A stretch of 64,000 bases of DNA. Origin: Sphingopyxis flava (lineage in GTDB: Bacteria > Pseudomonadota > Alphaproteobacteria > Sphingomonadales > Sphingomonadaceae). The translations under genes and the position numbers were made by a program. Below, piece by piece: positions 45,135 through 53,570 of the stretch. The notes below the pieces were generated by a model. That model saw nothing but the letters and a program-made list of their open reading frames with translations, searched no databases and was not told the origin of the DNA. Location: NCBI RefSeq assembly GCF_900168005.1, contig NZ_FUYP01000002.1, forward strand, positions 124,001-188,000, given 5' to 3'. Numbering within the stretch: the stretch's first letter is position 1; each line of letters opens with the position of its first letter.

Positions 45135-46187
45135 TCAGGGATTAGTTTCGCGCGGAGTGCAGCGCACGACTTCGACGACATGGTCGCCCGCCTGGAGCTG
45201 CTTTGCCTCCTCTTCCCAAAAGCCATAGGGTTTGCCGTCGCGGTAGATGCGAAGACCGCGGCCGCCGGTGACAAGCTGCTCGAGGCTGCGCCCGATCTCT
45301 GCGTCGCTGACCGGGCGTTCAACGAGCTGAACGCGCCCGGCGATGCCGGCGAGGTCGGCCATATAGTCCGCCACGTGCGCCCCCTCGGCCGATCCGGCGA
45401 GCAGCAGACCGGTAAAGCTGACCGGGTTGATGACATTATTTGCGCCCGCCTGGCGCGCGAGCAGTTCATTGTCCCGTGCGCGAATGACGACGCTGATCGG
45501 GACATTGGGCGAGAGGTGTCGGACCGTGAGGACGATGAGGATCGACGTGTCGTCGCGGCCTGCCGACACCAGCACCGAGCGCGCCTGTGCAATGCGGATA
45601 TGGATCAGTGTATCGTCGTTCGAGGCGTCGCCTTCGAGCACGTTGCAGCCCAGATGCTCGGCGGCATTGATCCGACCGCGCGCCTGGTCGATGACGACGA
45701 TACTGGCGGGGTCGGTTCCGCGCGCGATGAGTTCCTTGACCGCTTCGCTGCCGCTGACGCCGAAGCCGAGGACGACGATATGGTCGGTGAGCTTTGCCTG
45801 GATGCGGGCCATGCGCCATTTTTCCCATGTGCGTTTGAGGACGAATTGATAGGCAGTGCCGATGAAGATGAAGAGCACGGCGATGCGGATCGGTGTCACG
45901 ATTACAGCTTCCATCAGCCGCGAGCGGTCTGACACAGGGGTGATGTCGCCAAAACCTGTCGTCGTCACCGAGATCATCGTGAAATAGACGACGTCGAGGA
46001 AGCTGACATGGCCGTCGTAGAGGTCCTGAAGCCCCTCGCGGTCGCTCCAGTGGACGAGAACCACGATGCCGATCAGCAAAAAGGCGACGCCGAGCCGCGT
46101 CGCAAGGTCGGCCCACACCGGCCAGCGCGTCGCGCGGCGCAGCACATCGAATTGCCGCTGGACGCTTTTGCTTAATCGCCTTGCCAT
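45135..46187 (-). CDS. Potassium channel with TrkA-N (RCK) domain
   Basis: The 350-aa protein has two membrane helices (around 30-50 and 90-115) flanking the pore TMISVTTTGFGDITPV with the filter TTTGFGD, then a Rossmann TrkA-N domain with VVLGFGVSGSEAVKEL and DQARGRINAAEHLG, and a TrkA-C-like end. Such channels are gated by ligand or NAD binding at the RCK domain. ATG at 46187 is chosen because the frame before it is not conserved. Confidence 0.9.
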   Translation of the reverse strand: MARRLSKSVQRQFDVLRRATRWPVWADLATRLGVAFLLIGIVVLVHWSDREGLQDLYDGHVSFLDVVYFTMISVTTTGFGDITPVSDRSRLMEAVIVTPIRIAVLFIFIGTAYQFVLKRTWEKWRMARIQAKLTDHIVVLGFGVSGSEAVKELIARGTDPASIVVIDQARGRINAAEHLGCNVLEGDASNDDTLIHIRIAQARSVLVSAGRDDTSILIVLTVRHLSPNVPISVVIRARDNELLARQAGANNVINPVSFTGLLLAGSAEGAHVADYMADLAGIAGRVQLVERPVSDAEIGRSLEQLVTGGRGLRIYRDGKPYGFWEEEAKQLQAGDHVVEVVRCTPRETNP

Positions 46188-46363
46188 CGCGGGCCATGGT
46201 GGGGGCAGTCGCTTCGCCGGGTCAACTGCTTTCGAGCGATGCGAAGAAATCATCCTCCGCGCCGTGCCGTGAAGGGTGCTCCCCGACGGGGCAGGCGTCG
46301 CCCCCCGGCAGCGCGGGGAGGATGGCGGCATGACGCCCCTAGCCGCCGACGGCGGTCGGGATT

Positions 46364-47128
46364 CTAGTTTTCATACGCGCTGCGCAACGCAGCGAGCGAG
46401 GCGTCGTGAGTGAGGTCGAGCTGGAGCGGCGTCACCGAAATATAGCCATCGTCGATCGCCTCAAGATCGCTGTCGTGCCCCAGCGAATGTTCGATGCCGT
46501 GGAGGCCGAACCAGTAATAGGTGTAGCCGCGCGGGTCGGTGCCCTCGACGATCGAGCCGCGGCCGTAATCGTGAAAGCCCTGCCGAGTCACGCGAATGCC
46601 GCGCACCGCGTCGGCGGGGAGGGCGGGGAAGTTGATGTTGATGAGGGTGCGCGGGGTCATCGCCGTCTTGAGAAGCGGCGCCAGCACCTTGGCGCCCCAT
46701 GATTCTGCCGCGCCGAACGGCACCGTGTCGCCCATGCCCTCGCGCGCGTAAACCTGGCTCAAGGCAATGGCGGGAATCCCTGCAAGCGCGCCCTCGATCG
46801 CCGCCGAGACAGTGCCCGAGTAAGTGACATCGTCACCAAGGTTGGCGCCGCGGTTGACGCCGGAGAGTACGAGGTCGGGGCGTTCGGGCATCAGCTTGCC
46901 GATCGCGATCATCACCGAATCGGTGGGAGTGCCGGTGCACGACCAGCGCCGCTCGCCATGTTGGCGAACGCGCACAGGCTGCGAGAGCGTGAGCGAATGG
47001 CCCGCGCCCGACTGTTCCTCGGCGGGTGCGCAGACCCAGATATCGTCGCTGAGCTGGCGCGCGATCGCTTCGAGCACCGCGAAGCCGGGAGCATGATAAC
47101 CGTCGTCGTTGGTGAGAAGGATGCGCAC
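46364..47128 (-). CDS. surE: 5'/3'-nucleotidase SurE
   Basis: The 254-aa protein starts MRILLTNDDGYHAPGF, with the metal-binding aspartates, and contains SGVNRGANLGDDVTYSGTVS and the C-terminal ITPLQLDLT-like region (SVTPLQLDLTHD). It removes phosphate from nucleoside monophosphates. It follows serS by 90 bp on the same strand, a common alphaproteobacterial order. Confidence 0.97.
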   Translation of the reverse strand: MRILLTNDDGYHAPGFAVLEAIARQLSDDIWVCAPAEEQSGAGHSLTLSQPVRVRQHGERRWSCTGTPTDSVMIAIGKLMPERPDLVLSGVNRGANLGDDVTYSGTVSAAIEGALAGIPAIALSQVYAREGMGDTVPFGAAESWGAKVLAPLLKTAMTPRTLININFPALPADAVRGIRVTRQGFHDYGRGSIVEGTDPRGYTYYWFGLHGIEHSLGHDSDLEAIDDGYISVTPLQLDLTHDASLAALRSAYEN

Positions 47129-47218
47129 GATTGTCTCTTTCTGTTCGAATGGGCGGCCCCGCTCTTCCCGATCCCGCCCCCGCCCATCGCCAGGCTCAGC
47201 AAAAGCAGGCGGGAAGGG

Positions 47219-48493
47219 TCAGGGTGTCAGCCGCCTAATCCCGCCCATATAGGAGAGCAGCGCTTGCGGAATGTCGACGCTGCCGTCGGCCTGCTGGTAG
47301 TTTTCGAGGATCGCGACGAGGGTGCGCCCAACGGCGAGTCCCGAACCATTGAGCGTATGGACGAACTCGGTGCCCTTGGCGCCCTCGCGGCGGAAGCGAG
47401 CATTCATGCGCCGCGCTTGAAAATCGCCGCAGTTCGAGCAGCTTGAAATCTCGCGATAGCTGTTCTGTCCCGGCAGCCAAACTTCGAGATCGTAGGTTTT
47501 GCGCGCAGCAAAGCCCATGTCGCCTGCGCAAAGCAGCATCTTGCGATAGGGAAGTTCGAGCGCCTCAAGGATCGCCTCGGCCGCCCGGGTCTTGCGCTCA
47601 AGCTCGGCGTCGCTGTCCTCGGGGCGAACGATGGAGACCAGTTCGACCTTCCAGAACTGATGCTGGCGGATATAGCCCCGCGTATCGCGGCCTGCGGCCC
47701 CCGCCTCCGACCGGAAGCAGGGGGTGAGGCCGGTCATGCGAATTGGCAAATCCGCTTCCGCCAATATTTCCTCGCGCACCGCGTTGGTGAGGCTCATCTC
47801 GGAAGTCGAGATCAGCCACATTCCATCGGTGGTCTGGAAAAGGTCCTCGCGGAACTTGGGGAGCTGTGCAGTCCCGAACGCTGCTTCGTCGCGGACGAGA
47901 AGCGGGGTTGCGCATTCGCTGTAGCCTGCCTCGCTGGTCTGCTTGTCGAGCATGAACTGGCCGAGCGCGCGTTCGAGCCTTGCCATCGGACCTTTGAGAA
48001 AGGCGAAGCGGGCTCCCGACATTTTTGCAGCGGTTTCGAAGTCGAGCCCGAGCGCGGGGGCGAAATCGGCATGTTCCTTAGGCTCAAAGTCGAAGCTACG
48101 CGGTGTGCCCCACCGCGAAATCTCGACATTGCTTTGCTCATCCTCCCCTTGGGGCACGTCGGCCGCAGGCAGGTTGGGAAGCGCAGCCAGGCTGTCCTGC
48201 AGCGCCGCGAGCTGCGTGCGCTCTGAGGCTTCCTGTTCCGGAAGACGCTGCTTGAGCGCTGCGACTTCGGCCTTCAGCGCGTCGGCGCTATCCTTGTCGC
48301 CCTTGGCCATTGCGTGACCGATCGCCTTTGATGCTTCATTGCGCCGTGCAAGGGCGGCCTGCATTTCGGTCTGCAACGCGCGGAGCGAGGCGTCGGCGGC
48401 CAGAATCTCGCTGGACATAGGGCCGAGCCCGCGGCGGGCGAGGCCGGCGTCGAACGCTTCGGGGTTTTCCCGGATCAGGCGGATATCGTGCAT
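47219..48493 (-). CDS. serS: Seryl-tRNA synthetase
   Basis: The 424-aa class II synthetase has the N-terminal two-helix arm (about 30-100) for tRNA-Ser, motif 2 in [20 protein letters not shown] and motif 3 in [18 protein letters not shown]. It charges tRNA-Ser. It starts [17 protein letters not shown] as usual and is followed by surE. Confidence 0.98.
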   Translation of the reverse strand: MHDIRLIRENPEAFDAGLARRGLGPMSSEILAADASLRALQTEMQAALARRNEASKAIGHAMAKGDKDSADALKAEVAALKQRLPEQEASERTQLAALQDSLAALPNLPAADVPQGEDEQSNVEISRWGTPRSFDFEPKEHADFAPALGLDFETAAKMSGARFAFLKGPMARLERALGQFMLDKQTSEAGYSECATPLLVRDEAAFGTAQLPKFREDLFQTTDGMWLISTSEMSLTNAVREEILAEADLPIRMTGLTPCFRSEAGAAGRDTRGYIRQHQFWKVELVSIVRPEDSDAELERKTRAAEAILEALELPYRKMLLCAGDMGFAARKTYDLEVWLPGQNSYREISSCSNCGDFQARRMNARFRREGAKGTEFVHTLNGSGLAVGRTLVAILENYQQADGSVDIPQALLSYMGGIRRLTP

Positions 48494-48692
48494 GGCCGCG
48501 CTATGGCGGTGCGGGGCGGGCGGTGCAAGCGCGACGTTGCCGTTCCGCTCGCCCGCTGCGCGATGGAAGCTCGCAGCGCGAAACGCCGGGCGATGGGCGA
48601 TGATAAAGGCGCAGCCCCTCCCTGCCCCCGCATGCGGCAGCGGGCCCTCTGCTTCAGCGCGTCGCGGCCGCGAAAGTCAAACCAGGAGCCTG

Positions 48693-48720
48693 AAAAAAGG
48701 GCCGCTCCGTAGAGCGACCC
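48693..48720 (-). terminator. Intrinsic terminator of the Ser-rich protein gene
   Basis: On the minus strand GGG-T-CGCTC pairs with GAGCG-G-CCC around TACG and is followed by TTTTTT, 43 bp past the stop codon at 48764. It is a clear terminator for the Ser-rich protein gene. Confidence 0.85.
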
Positions 48721-48763
48721 TCGATTGACGGCCCCATGCCCCCCACCGGGCCGTCTGCATATC

Positions 48764-49900
48764 TTATGCGGCTTCGTTTTCCGCGCTGTTGCGGCTTGCC
48801 GCGCGGCGGCGCACGACGAGCGCGGCAGCGGCGGCGCCGAAGAGGAGCATCATCGGCGGGGCGGGCACCGGGACCGGATCGCCCGACGAGCCGCCGCTGC
48901 TTCCGCCCGAGCTCGACGACGAGGAAGAGGAAGACGAGCTACTCGACGAGGAGCTGCTGCTCGACGACGAGGACGAACTGCTGCTGCTCGCACCGAAGCT
49001 GCTGCTGCCGCCAGTTGCACCCGACGAAGTCGAGCTCGACGACGAAGACGAAGAGCTCGACGAGGAACTGCTGCTCGACCCGCCCGAGGAGGATGAGGAG
49101 CCGCCGTGGGACGAACTGCCGCCCCAGCTCGAGCTTCCACCCCAGCTTGAGCTGCCGTGGCCGTGCGAGCTGCTGCCGCCCGATGAGGAGGAACTCGACG
49201 AGGAGGACGAGGAGGAGGACGAGCTCGACGACGAGCTGCTGCTCGACGACGAAGAGGTCGAAACGCCGCCCGTTGAGGTGCTGACCCCGCCAGTCGAGGT
49301 CGAAACGCCGCCCGTCGATGTCGAAACGCCGCCCGTGGATGTGCTCACGCCCCCGGTGGAGGTCGAGATGCCGCCCGTGGACGTCGATGTGCTGACCCCG
49401 CCCGTCGAGGTGGAGACGCCGCCCGAGGTGCTGCTGGTCGATGTGCTGACGCCGCCGGTGGTGGTCGAGGTGACGACGACGCTGCCGCTGCTGCCCCCGC
49501 TGCTGCCACCGAAGAAGCCCCCGAAGAAGCCGCCGCCGAATCCGCCGCCGAAGCCGCCGCCAATCACCGTGACCCCGGCGCCGCCGCCGCCTTCGAAACC
49601 GCCGCTGGGCGGGAAGGGCGCATAGGGGATGGGCGGCAGCGGGATCGTTTGGGTAATGACTTGTGTCTGCGGGGTCGCGGTGCGGATCACGCGCTTTGTC
49701 GTGACGACGCGCCGGACGCGCTTGACCTTGCGCTTCGCCGCGTGGCGCTTGCGCACGACCTTCTTGGTGCAGGGCTGGCACGAGGGCGCTTTCGAGTAAG
49801 CAGCGGCCGGTACATCTGCGACCTGCATCGCGCCGCTGCCGATAATTGCGCCGCCGCACGTGCAGGCGCAAAGCTTGGCGAGAGCCATTCGGACAGACAT
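48764..49900 (-). CDS. Ser-rich repeat protein with PEP-CTERM-like C-terminus
   Basis: The 378-aa protein has a signal-like start (1-35), a basic Cys-containing part (CQPCTKKVVRKRHAAKRKVK), a Gly-rich stretch, then seven to nine copies of a GGVSTST unit (about 150-215), two long poly-Ser tracts broken by SSWGG and SSHGG, and a C-terminal DPVPVPAPPMMLLFG hydrophobic helix followed by RRR. This tail is like a PEP-CTERM sorting signal with VPAP in place of VPEP, so exosortase-type anchoring is likely; no exosortase gene is in the window. It probably is a surface or extracellular-matrix protein. Terminator at 48693-48720. Confidence 0.8.
   Translation of the reverse strand: MSVRMALAKLCACTCGGAIIGSGAMQVADVPAAAYSKAPSCQPCTKKVVRKRHAAKRKVKRVRRVVTTKRVIRTATPQTQVITQTIPLPPIPYAPFPPSGGFEGGGGAGVTVIGGGFGGGFGGGFFGGFFGGSSGGSSGSVVVTSTTTGGVSTSTSSTSGGVSTSTGGVSTSTSTGGISTSTGGVSTSTGGVSTSTGGVSTSTGGVSTSTGGVSTSSSSSSSSSSSSSSSSSSSSSSSSSGGSSSHGHGSSSWGGSSSWGGSSSHGGSSSSSGGSSSSSSSSSSSSSSSSTSSGATGGSSSFGASSSSSSSSSSSSSSSSSSSSSSSSSSSGGSSGGSSGDPVPVPAPPMMLLFGAAAAALVVRRRAASRNSAENEAA
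49255..49470. repeat. Tandem DNA repeat encoding GGVSTST units
   Basis: The coding DNA repeats a unit of about 21-24 bp (core GTCGAAACGCCGCCCGTCGA on the plus strand, with small changes). Units are similar at DNA level as well as in protein, so recent slippage or recombination is likely and the number of copies may vary between strains. Confidence 0.7.
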
Positions 49901-50336
49901 AGGTTTCTCTCTCTTTTCTTGGTGCTAGGCGGCGCGACACCCCATCGCGGCACCTGCTTGCCCTTCGGTTAGAGGCAAAAGGCCAAAGCTTTGTGAACGC
50001 GACAATTGCGTTTACCGCGTTTGATTGTCCGAGAGCGGGAATTGGAGAGCGGAATCAACCTGAATGACCCCTTGTGTCCCGAAACGGAACGGAAAAGGCC
50101 CGAATTTGGCCCATTGGTTAACGATCGCCGCCCGGGTGGGGCGAGAATCGCGGCGCCGGGAGGGCGCGGGGTCCTGGGCAAGAATCGCCGCCGCGGTTCA
50201 TCCGTGCTTCAGCCCCATCTTCTATCGGCAGCTTAGGTGCTTGTATCGCAACCGGTGGCCCGGTATAGGCGCGGCGCAATCCCCCGGACCGTCACAGCGG
50301 CGGCCAGGCGAGAGGAAAGGACGCGAAAAGCCCGCT
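49901..50336. other. Gap of 436 bp between the Ser-rich protein gene and dksA
   Basis: This divergent intergenic region must carry promoters of both genes. No convincing ORF, hairpin with T tract or RNA family was seen. The frame upstream of dksA stays open but has no conserved content. I see no clear operator. Confidence 0.5.
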
Positions 50337-50798
50337 ATGCCAACCCAGATTGCCGATGTTGGTGCCGACGCGCTTCGCCAAGCCAAATCCAATCTCGATT
50401 CGGACTATATCCCCAGCGAAGACGAGCCGTTCATGAACGAGCGGCAGCAGGAATATTTTCGCGGCCTGCTGCTCGCCTGGAAAAAGTCGATCCTGTCGGA
50501 AGCCGAATCGACGCTGGCGCACTTGCAGGACGGCCCTTTGCGGGAACCCGACCTTGCTGACCGCGCCTCCAGCGAGACCGACTGGGCGATCGAGCTTCGC
50601 ACGCGCGACCGCCAGCGCAAGCTGATCGCGAAGATCGACGCCGCGATTCGCCGCATCGATGAAGGCGAATATGGCTATTGCGCGGTAACCGGAGAGCCTA
50701 TCTCGCTCGCGCGGCTGCAGGCGCGGCCGATCGCGACGATGACGCTCGAGGCGCAGGAGCGCCACGAACGCAACGAGCGTATCTCGCGCGAAGACTGA
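50337..50798 (+). CDS. dksA: DksA-type RNA polymerase-binding regulator
   Basis: The 153-aa protein has a coiled coil (about 40-110) with ASSETDWAIELRTRDRQRKL, whose acidic tip residues lie in the loop, and a C-terminal finger region IDEGEYGYCAVTGEPISLAR. Of the four zinc cysteines only the first is kept (C-x3 then Ala in RPIATM), as in many alphaproteobacterial DksA proteins. It acts with ppGpp on rRNA and amino-acid promoters. GAGGAAAGGACGCG lies upstream of the ATG at 50337. Confidence 0.93.
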   Translation: MPTQIADVGADALRQAKSNLDSDYIPSEDEPFMNERQQEYFRGLLLAWKKSILSEAESTLAHLQDGPLREPDLADRASSETDWAIELRTRDRQRKLIAKIDAAIRRIDEGEYGYCAVTGEPISLARLQARPIATMTLEAQERHERNERISRED

Positions 50799-50875
50799 CC
50801 GCCCGTCTCGGCCCCATTTACGTTTCTGCAAGGGCTCGCCTTTAGGATCGTCCCTCTCGAATTTTGGGTGCGGGA

Positions 50876-51274
50876 ATGGGGCGCATGGAAACGCGGATAC
50901 CGGAGACACTCGACGAACAGGTGGCTGCACTGTCGCGCAGCGCCGATCGCGACAGCCTGTTTCTGCAGGCCAACCTTGGACTTCCTGGGGTCGAGGGTTC
51001 CGTGACGGTGCGCGTGCGCAATCTGTCCGTAGGCGGTATGCTCGCCGAAGGCGCTGCCAGGGTGACGCAGGGCGGCGCCGTCGAAGTTGAACTTCGGAAT
51101 GTCGGCATAGTGCCTGGACGCGTCGTATGGGTCGGCGAGGGCAAGTTCGGCATCGCCTTCGACCGCCCGGTCAATCCGCAGGCGGTGCGCCGTCAGGTTG
51201 TTACGAAACCCGATCTTCCGCCGCATCTGCAGCGAATGGGGCACAATCGGGGCCCCATCTACCGCCGGCGCTGA
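50876..51274 (+). CDS. PilZ-domain protein
   Basis: The 132-aa protein has one PilZ domain (about 25-110). The NLSVGGMLAEG segment matches the D/NxSxxG motif that binds cyclic di-GMP, while the N-terminal RxxxR motif is not clearly present, so ligand binding is uncertain. Starts at 50864 (TTG), 50876 (ATG) and 50885 (ATG) are possible; 50876 is used. It may interact with the second messenger removed by the EAL protein at 57444-59756, which is inference. Confidence 0.85.
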   Translation: MGRMETRIPETLDEQVAALSRSADRDSLFLQANLGLPGVEGSVTVRVRNLSVGGMLAEGAARVTQGGAVEVELRNVGIVPGRVVWVGEGKFGIAFDRPVNPQAVRRQVVTKPDLPPHLQRMGHNRGPIYRRR

Positions 51275-51326
51275 CGCGTTCCGCGAAAGGGAAGCGCCAG
51301 CGGAGGCGGCAGGGACGCGCGGCCGA

Positions 51327-51485
51327 TCAGTTGACCGCGAGCATCTCTTCCTTGATTTTAAGTTTCTGCTTTTTCATCTGCGCCAGCAGGGCCGCATCGG
51401 GGGCGGGGCGCCGTTCTTCATTCGCAATTCTCGCATCGAGGTCCGCGTGACGGGACTTCAGGGCGGAAAGGTGCGAAATGCTCAT
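51327..51485 (-). CDS. DUF465/YdcH family protein (52 aa)
   Basis: The 52-aa helical protein runs MSISHLSALKSRHADLDARI, then KKQKLKIKEEMLAVN, the DUF465 pattern of two helices. AGGAG stands 8 nt before the ATG at 51485. Function unknown. It is divergent from a second DUF465 gene, with 125 bp between start codons. Confidence 0.9.
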   Translation of the reverse strand: MSISHLSALKSRHADLDARIANEERRPAPDAALLAQMKKQKLKIKEEMLAVN

Positions 51486-51610
51486 TTGCCATTCTCCTTT
51501 TCGACTCGATTGGCGCACATGAGTAAATCATGAATCACGGCGAATGTCGTGGCGATTCGCTCATCCGGTCCCCGTTGCGGATGGACCGTGATCGTGGCAG
51601 GACGAGGGGC

Positions 51611-51808
51611 GTGAACCCTGAAGACATCGCCCAGCGCCTTGAACTGCTCCGCGTAGAGCACCGCGACCTTGATGCTGCGATTATCGCACTCAGCGAAGGC
51701 CCGGTTCCCGACCAGCTCCAGCTCGCTCGGCTCAAGAAAAGGAAGCTGCGCCTGCGCGACGAGATCGCGTGGTGCGAGGACCAGATCATCCCCGACATCA
51801 TCGCCTGA
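51611..51808 (+). CDS. DUF465/YdcH family protein (65 aa)
   Basis: The 65-aa product has RLELLRVEHRDLDAAIIALS and LKKRKLRLRDEIAWCEDQI, the DUF465 pattern with a longer C-terminal end. GTG at 51611 is used, preceded by GGACGAGGGGC; an upstream ATG at 51530 would add 27 residues without family character. The pair of divergent DUF465 genes may have arisen by duplication. Confidence 0.85.
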   Translation: MNPEDIAQRLELLRVEHRDLDAAIIALSEGPVPDQLQLARLKKRKLRLRDEIAWCEDQIIPDIIA

Positions 51809-51898
51809 TCGACGCGAATTCAAAACGGGACGCGCTCTCCCGAATAAAAATGGTTAGCGGCGTTGCGATCTGGCGCGTGCCCGTGCCATCCTGCCCGC

Positions 51899-52369
51899 AT
51901 GACCAGAGGGGGCTCCGATCATCTGCCGGCCACATCGCCCGTGCAGCGCGCGCAAGTGGAAAATCTCTACGTTGAGGCGATGCTGCTTGCCGATGAGGCG
52001 CATTCGGCCTTTGCGGCCGCCCGTGAATTCGGCGCCGGGCGCAGCGACTGCCTGCTCCAGCTCAGCCTCGCCTGCGAATCGCTGAAGACCACGACGCGGC
52101 TGATGCACATCATCGCCTGGCTGCTTCACCGCCGCGCGATGATCGCGGGCGATGCGGGCGCGGGCCCCGACGACAGCGCTGCGCGCATCGGCGAACCGAT
52201 CCCTGCCGACTGGACGGTGTGCGCGGCATTCGACCCGAATATCGGTCGGATCATTGCAGCAAGCGAGCGCCTGTTCGAACGTATCGCGGGACTGGAGGCG
52301 GGCTGGAATGCCGCCGAAGCCGCCCAGCCGGTGCAGGCGATGCTCCAGCAACTCGCGGCGCGCCTTTAA
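51899..52369 (+). CDS. RcdA-family protein (DUF1465)
   Basis: The 156-aa helical protein contains the DUF1465 sequence LYVEAMLLADEAHSAFA, CLLQLSLACESLKTTTRLMHI and AWLLHRRA. In Caulobacter RcdA is an adaptor that brings CtrA and other substrates to the ClpXP protease. Whether this copy has that job is inference from family. ATG at 51899 is used; the frame further upstream begins with TTG at 51863. Confidence 0.88.
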   Translation: MTRGGSDHLPATSPVQRAQVENLYVEAMLLADEAHSAFAAAREFGAGRSDCLLQLSLACESLKTTTRLMHIIAWLLHRRAMIAGDAGAGPDDSAARIGEPIPADWTVCAAFDPNIGRIIAASERLFERIAGLEAGWNAAEAAQPVQAMLQQLAARL

Positions 52370-52557
52370 GGTCAGCGCGGCACTTGTCTTCGCTGCTGGA
52401 TGGCAACGGATGACATTGTTCTCCACGGGAGCAGGCAAGGGCTCGGCTTGCAAGCCTGGCGCCAGCATTTTGAAACCGCTTGTGCCGCGGCTGCGGCGTC
52501 GGCCTTGTTCTCCTCCACGCTGGCGCTGCCGCGCCGCTCTACCTATGTGTGCTCGCG

Positions 52558-53064
52558 ATGACCAATCGGGACCGACAAATCATTGTGATCGCGCGTCTGA
52601 AGGCAAAGCCGCTGTTGGCCGGACAGTTGCTGGGCGCGCTCGTCTTTTGCGCCGTCGCTGCCAGGCAGGCGATCCCGGTTGCAGCTGACGGTGCGGCGGC
52701 GATGCTCCGCGCTGTGCTTTTCGGCGACTTGGCGGCAAGCGCGGCAATGCTTGCGGCCCTGTTAGTCTTCTGGACCTGCCTGCAGCGCTGGCGGCAGCGT
52801 GATGCCTGGATCTTTCATGATGGCGTGCGTCTCTATCGCGCCTCTGGCCTGTCGTGGCCGCTTGAGGATATTCGCGATGTGGTGATCGAACGCAGCAGTC
52901 TTGGATACGCGTCGCTGCGGCTGGTTGTCGACGACGACAGCGAGACGACGCGCGAACTGGTGATGCTGTCCCTGCTCGAAGGCAGATCTGAGGCGGTGCG
53001 CGGCGGGGTGCTGTTCGCCGCGGCCGGCGTGGGCGCGGTGCCGAGCGGGGTTATGGTGAATTAA
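52558..53064 (+). CDS. Unknown membrane protein with two helices and a PH-like tail
   Basis: The 168-aa product has membrane segments at about 17-40 and 55-80, then a soluble part with AWIFHDGVRLYRASGLSWPLEDIRDV and SLRLVVDDDSETTRELVMLS, which resembles bacterial PH-like domains. The C-terminus has a further hydrophobic stretch. The start at ATG 52558 has no clear ribosome site and the frame opens earlier. Function unknown. Confidence 0.65.
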   Translation: MTNRDRQIIVIARLKAKPLLAGQLLGALVFCAVAARQAIPVAADGAAAMLRAVLFGDLAASAAMLAALLVFWTCLQRWRQRDAWIFHDGVRLYRASGLSWPLEDIRDVVIERSSLGYASLRLVVDDDSETTRELVMLSLLEGRSEAVRGGVLFAAAGVGAVPSGVMVN

Positions 53065-53214
53065 TCCGAACTCGCGTCCAGGTCCTGCTTAGTCGGCGAC
53101 GGAAGGGGCGCACTACCGGTTGGAAAATCCGCTCGCGCGTAATGCGCGCGCGCGGCGGCCTGCACATTGGCAAGGTCGCTCCCGACAAGATGGTCGAAGA
53201 TCGAGCGCGCTCGC

Positions 53215-53448
53215 TTAGACTGAAAAACCGCCCTTGTTGCGCCGGTTCGACCCCGACGCCAGCACCTTCTTGCCCGTTGCTGTGAGCGCCCATTTCGAAC
53301 CTTGTTGCGCAACGAGGCCCAATGCGACGAGCTCGTCGCGAATCGGGTCGGTGGGAAGCTGTGGGCGGCGGTTGGACAGACCCTCAAGGCAGGCGCGCTG
53401 AGGCTGGCTGAGGATAAGCAATTTCGCTTTGGGCTTCTTCTCGGTCAT
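53215..53448 (-). CDS. Small winged-helix-like protein (77 aa)
   Basis: The product begins MTEKKPKAKLLILSQPQRAC and continues with DELVALGLVAQQGSKWALTA, a helix-turn-strand order like that of a winged helix, and ends in a basic tail (SNRRNKGG). GAAGG precedes the ATG by six nt. It could bind DNA, but no family name is assigned. It lies between two unrelated genes. Confidence 0.6.
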   Translation of the reverse strand: MTEKKPKAKLLILSQPQRACLEGLSNRRPQLPTDPIRDELVALGLVAQQGSKWALTATGKKVLASGSNRRNKGGFSV

Positions 53449-53570
53449 GTGTGGCCTTCGGCTCTTTCCAGCTGGCTGCTGCGCCATTCGTTCTCACCCC
53501 CGCTCCAACCAGCCGGAACCGGGGCGCATGTCATTGCCTGTCCCGGTTGGGAGGAGCCCAAAAGGGGCGT

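Noticed and set aside
49255-49470. Tandem repeats considered as a CRISPR array
   Set aside because: Units of 21-24 bp follow each other without unique spacers and encode GGVSTST repeats in a protein.
48789-49625. Long plus-strand frame rich in Asp, Glu and Pro
   Set aside because: It is the exact antisense of the Ser-rich repeat gene; Ser and Gly codons read backwards lack stops. The minus strand has the signal peptide, the sorting tail and the terminator.
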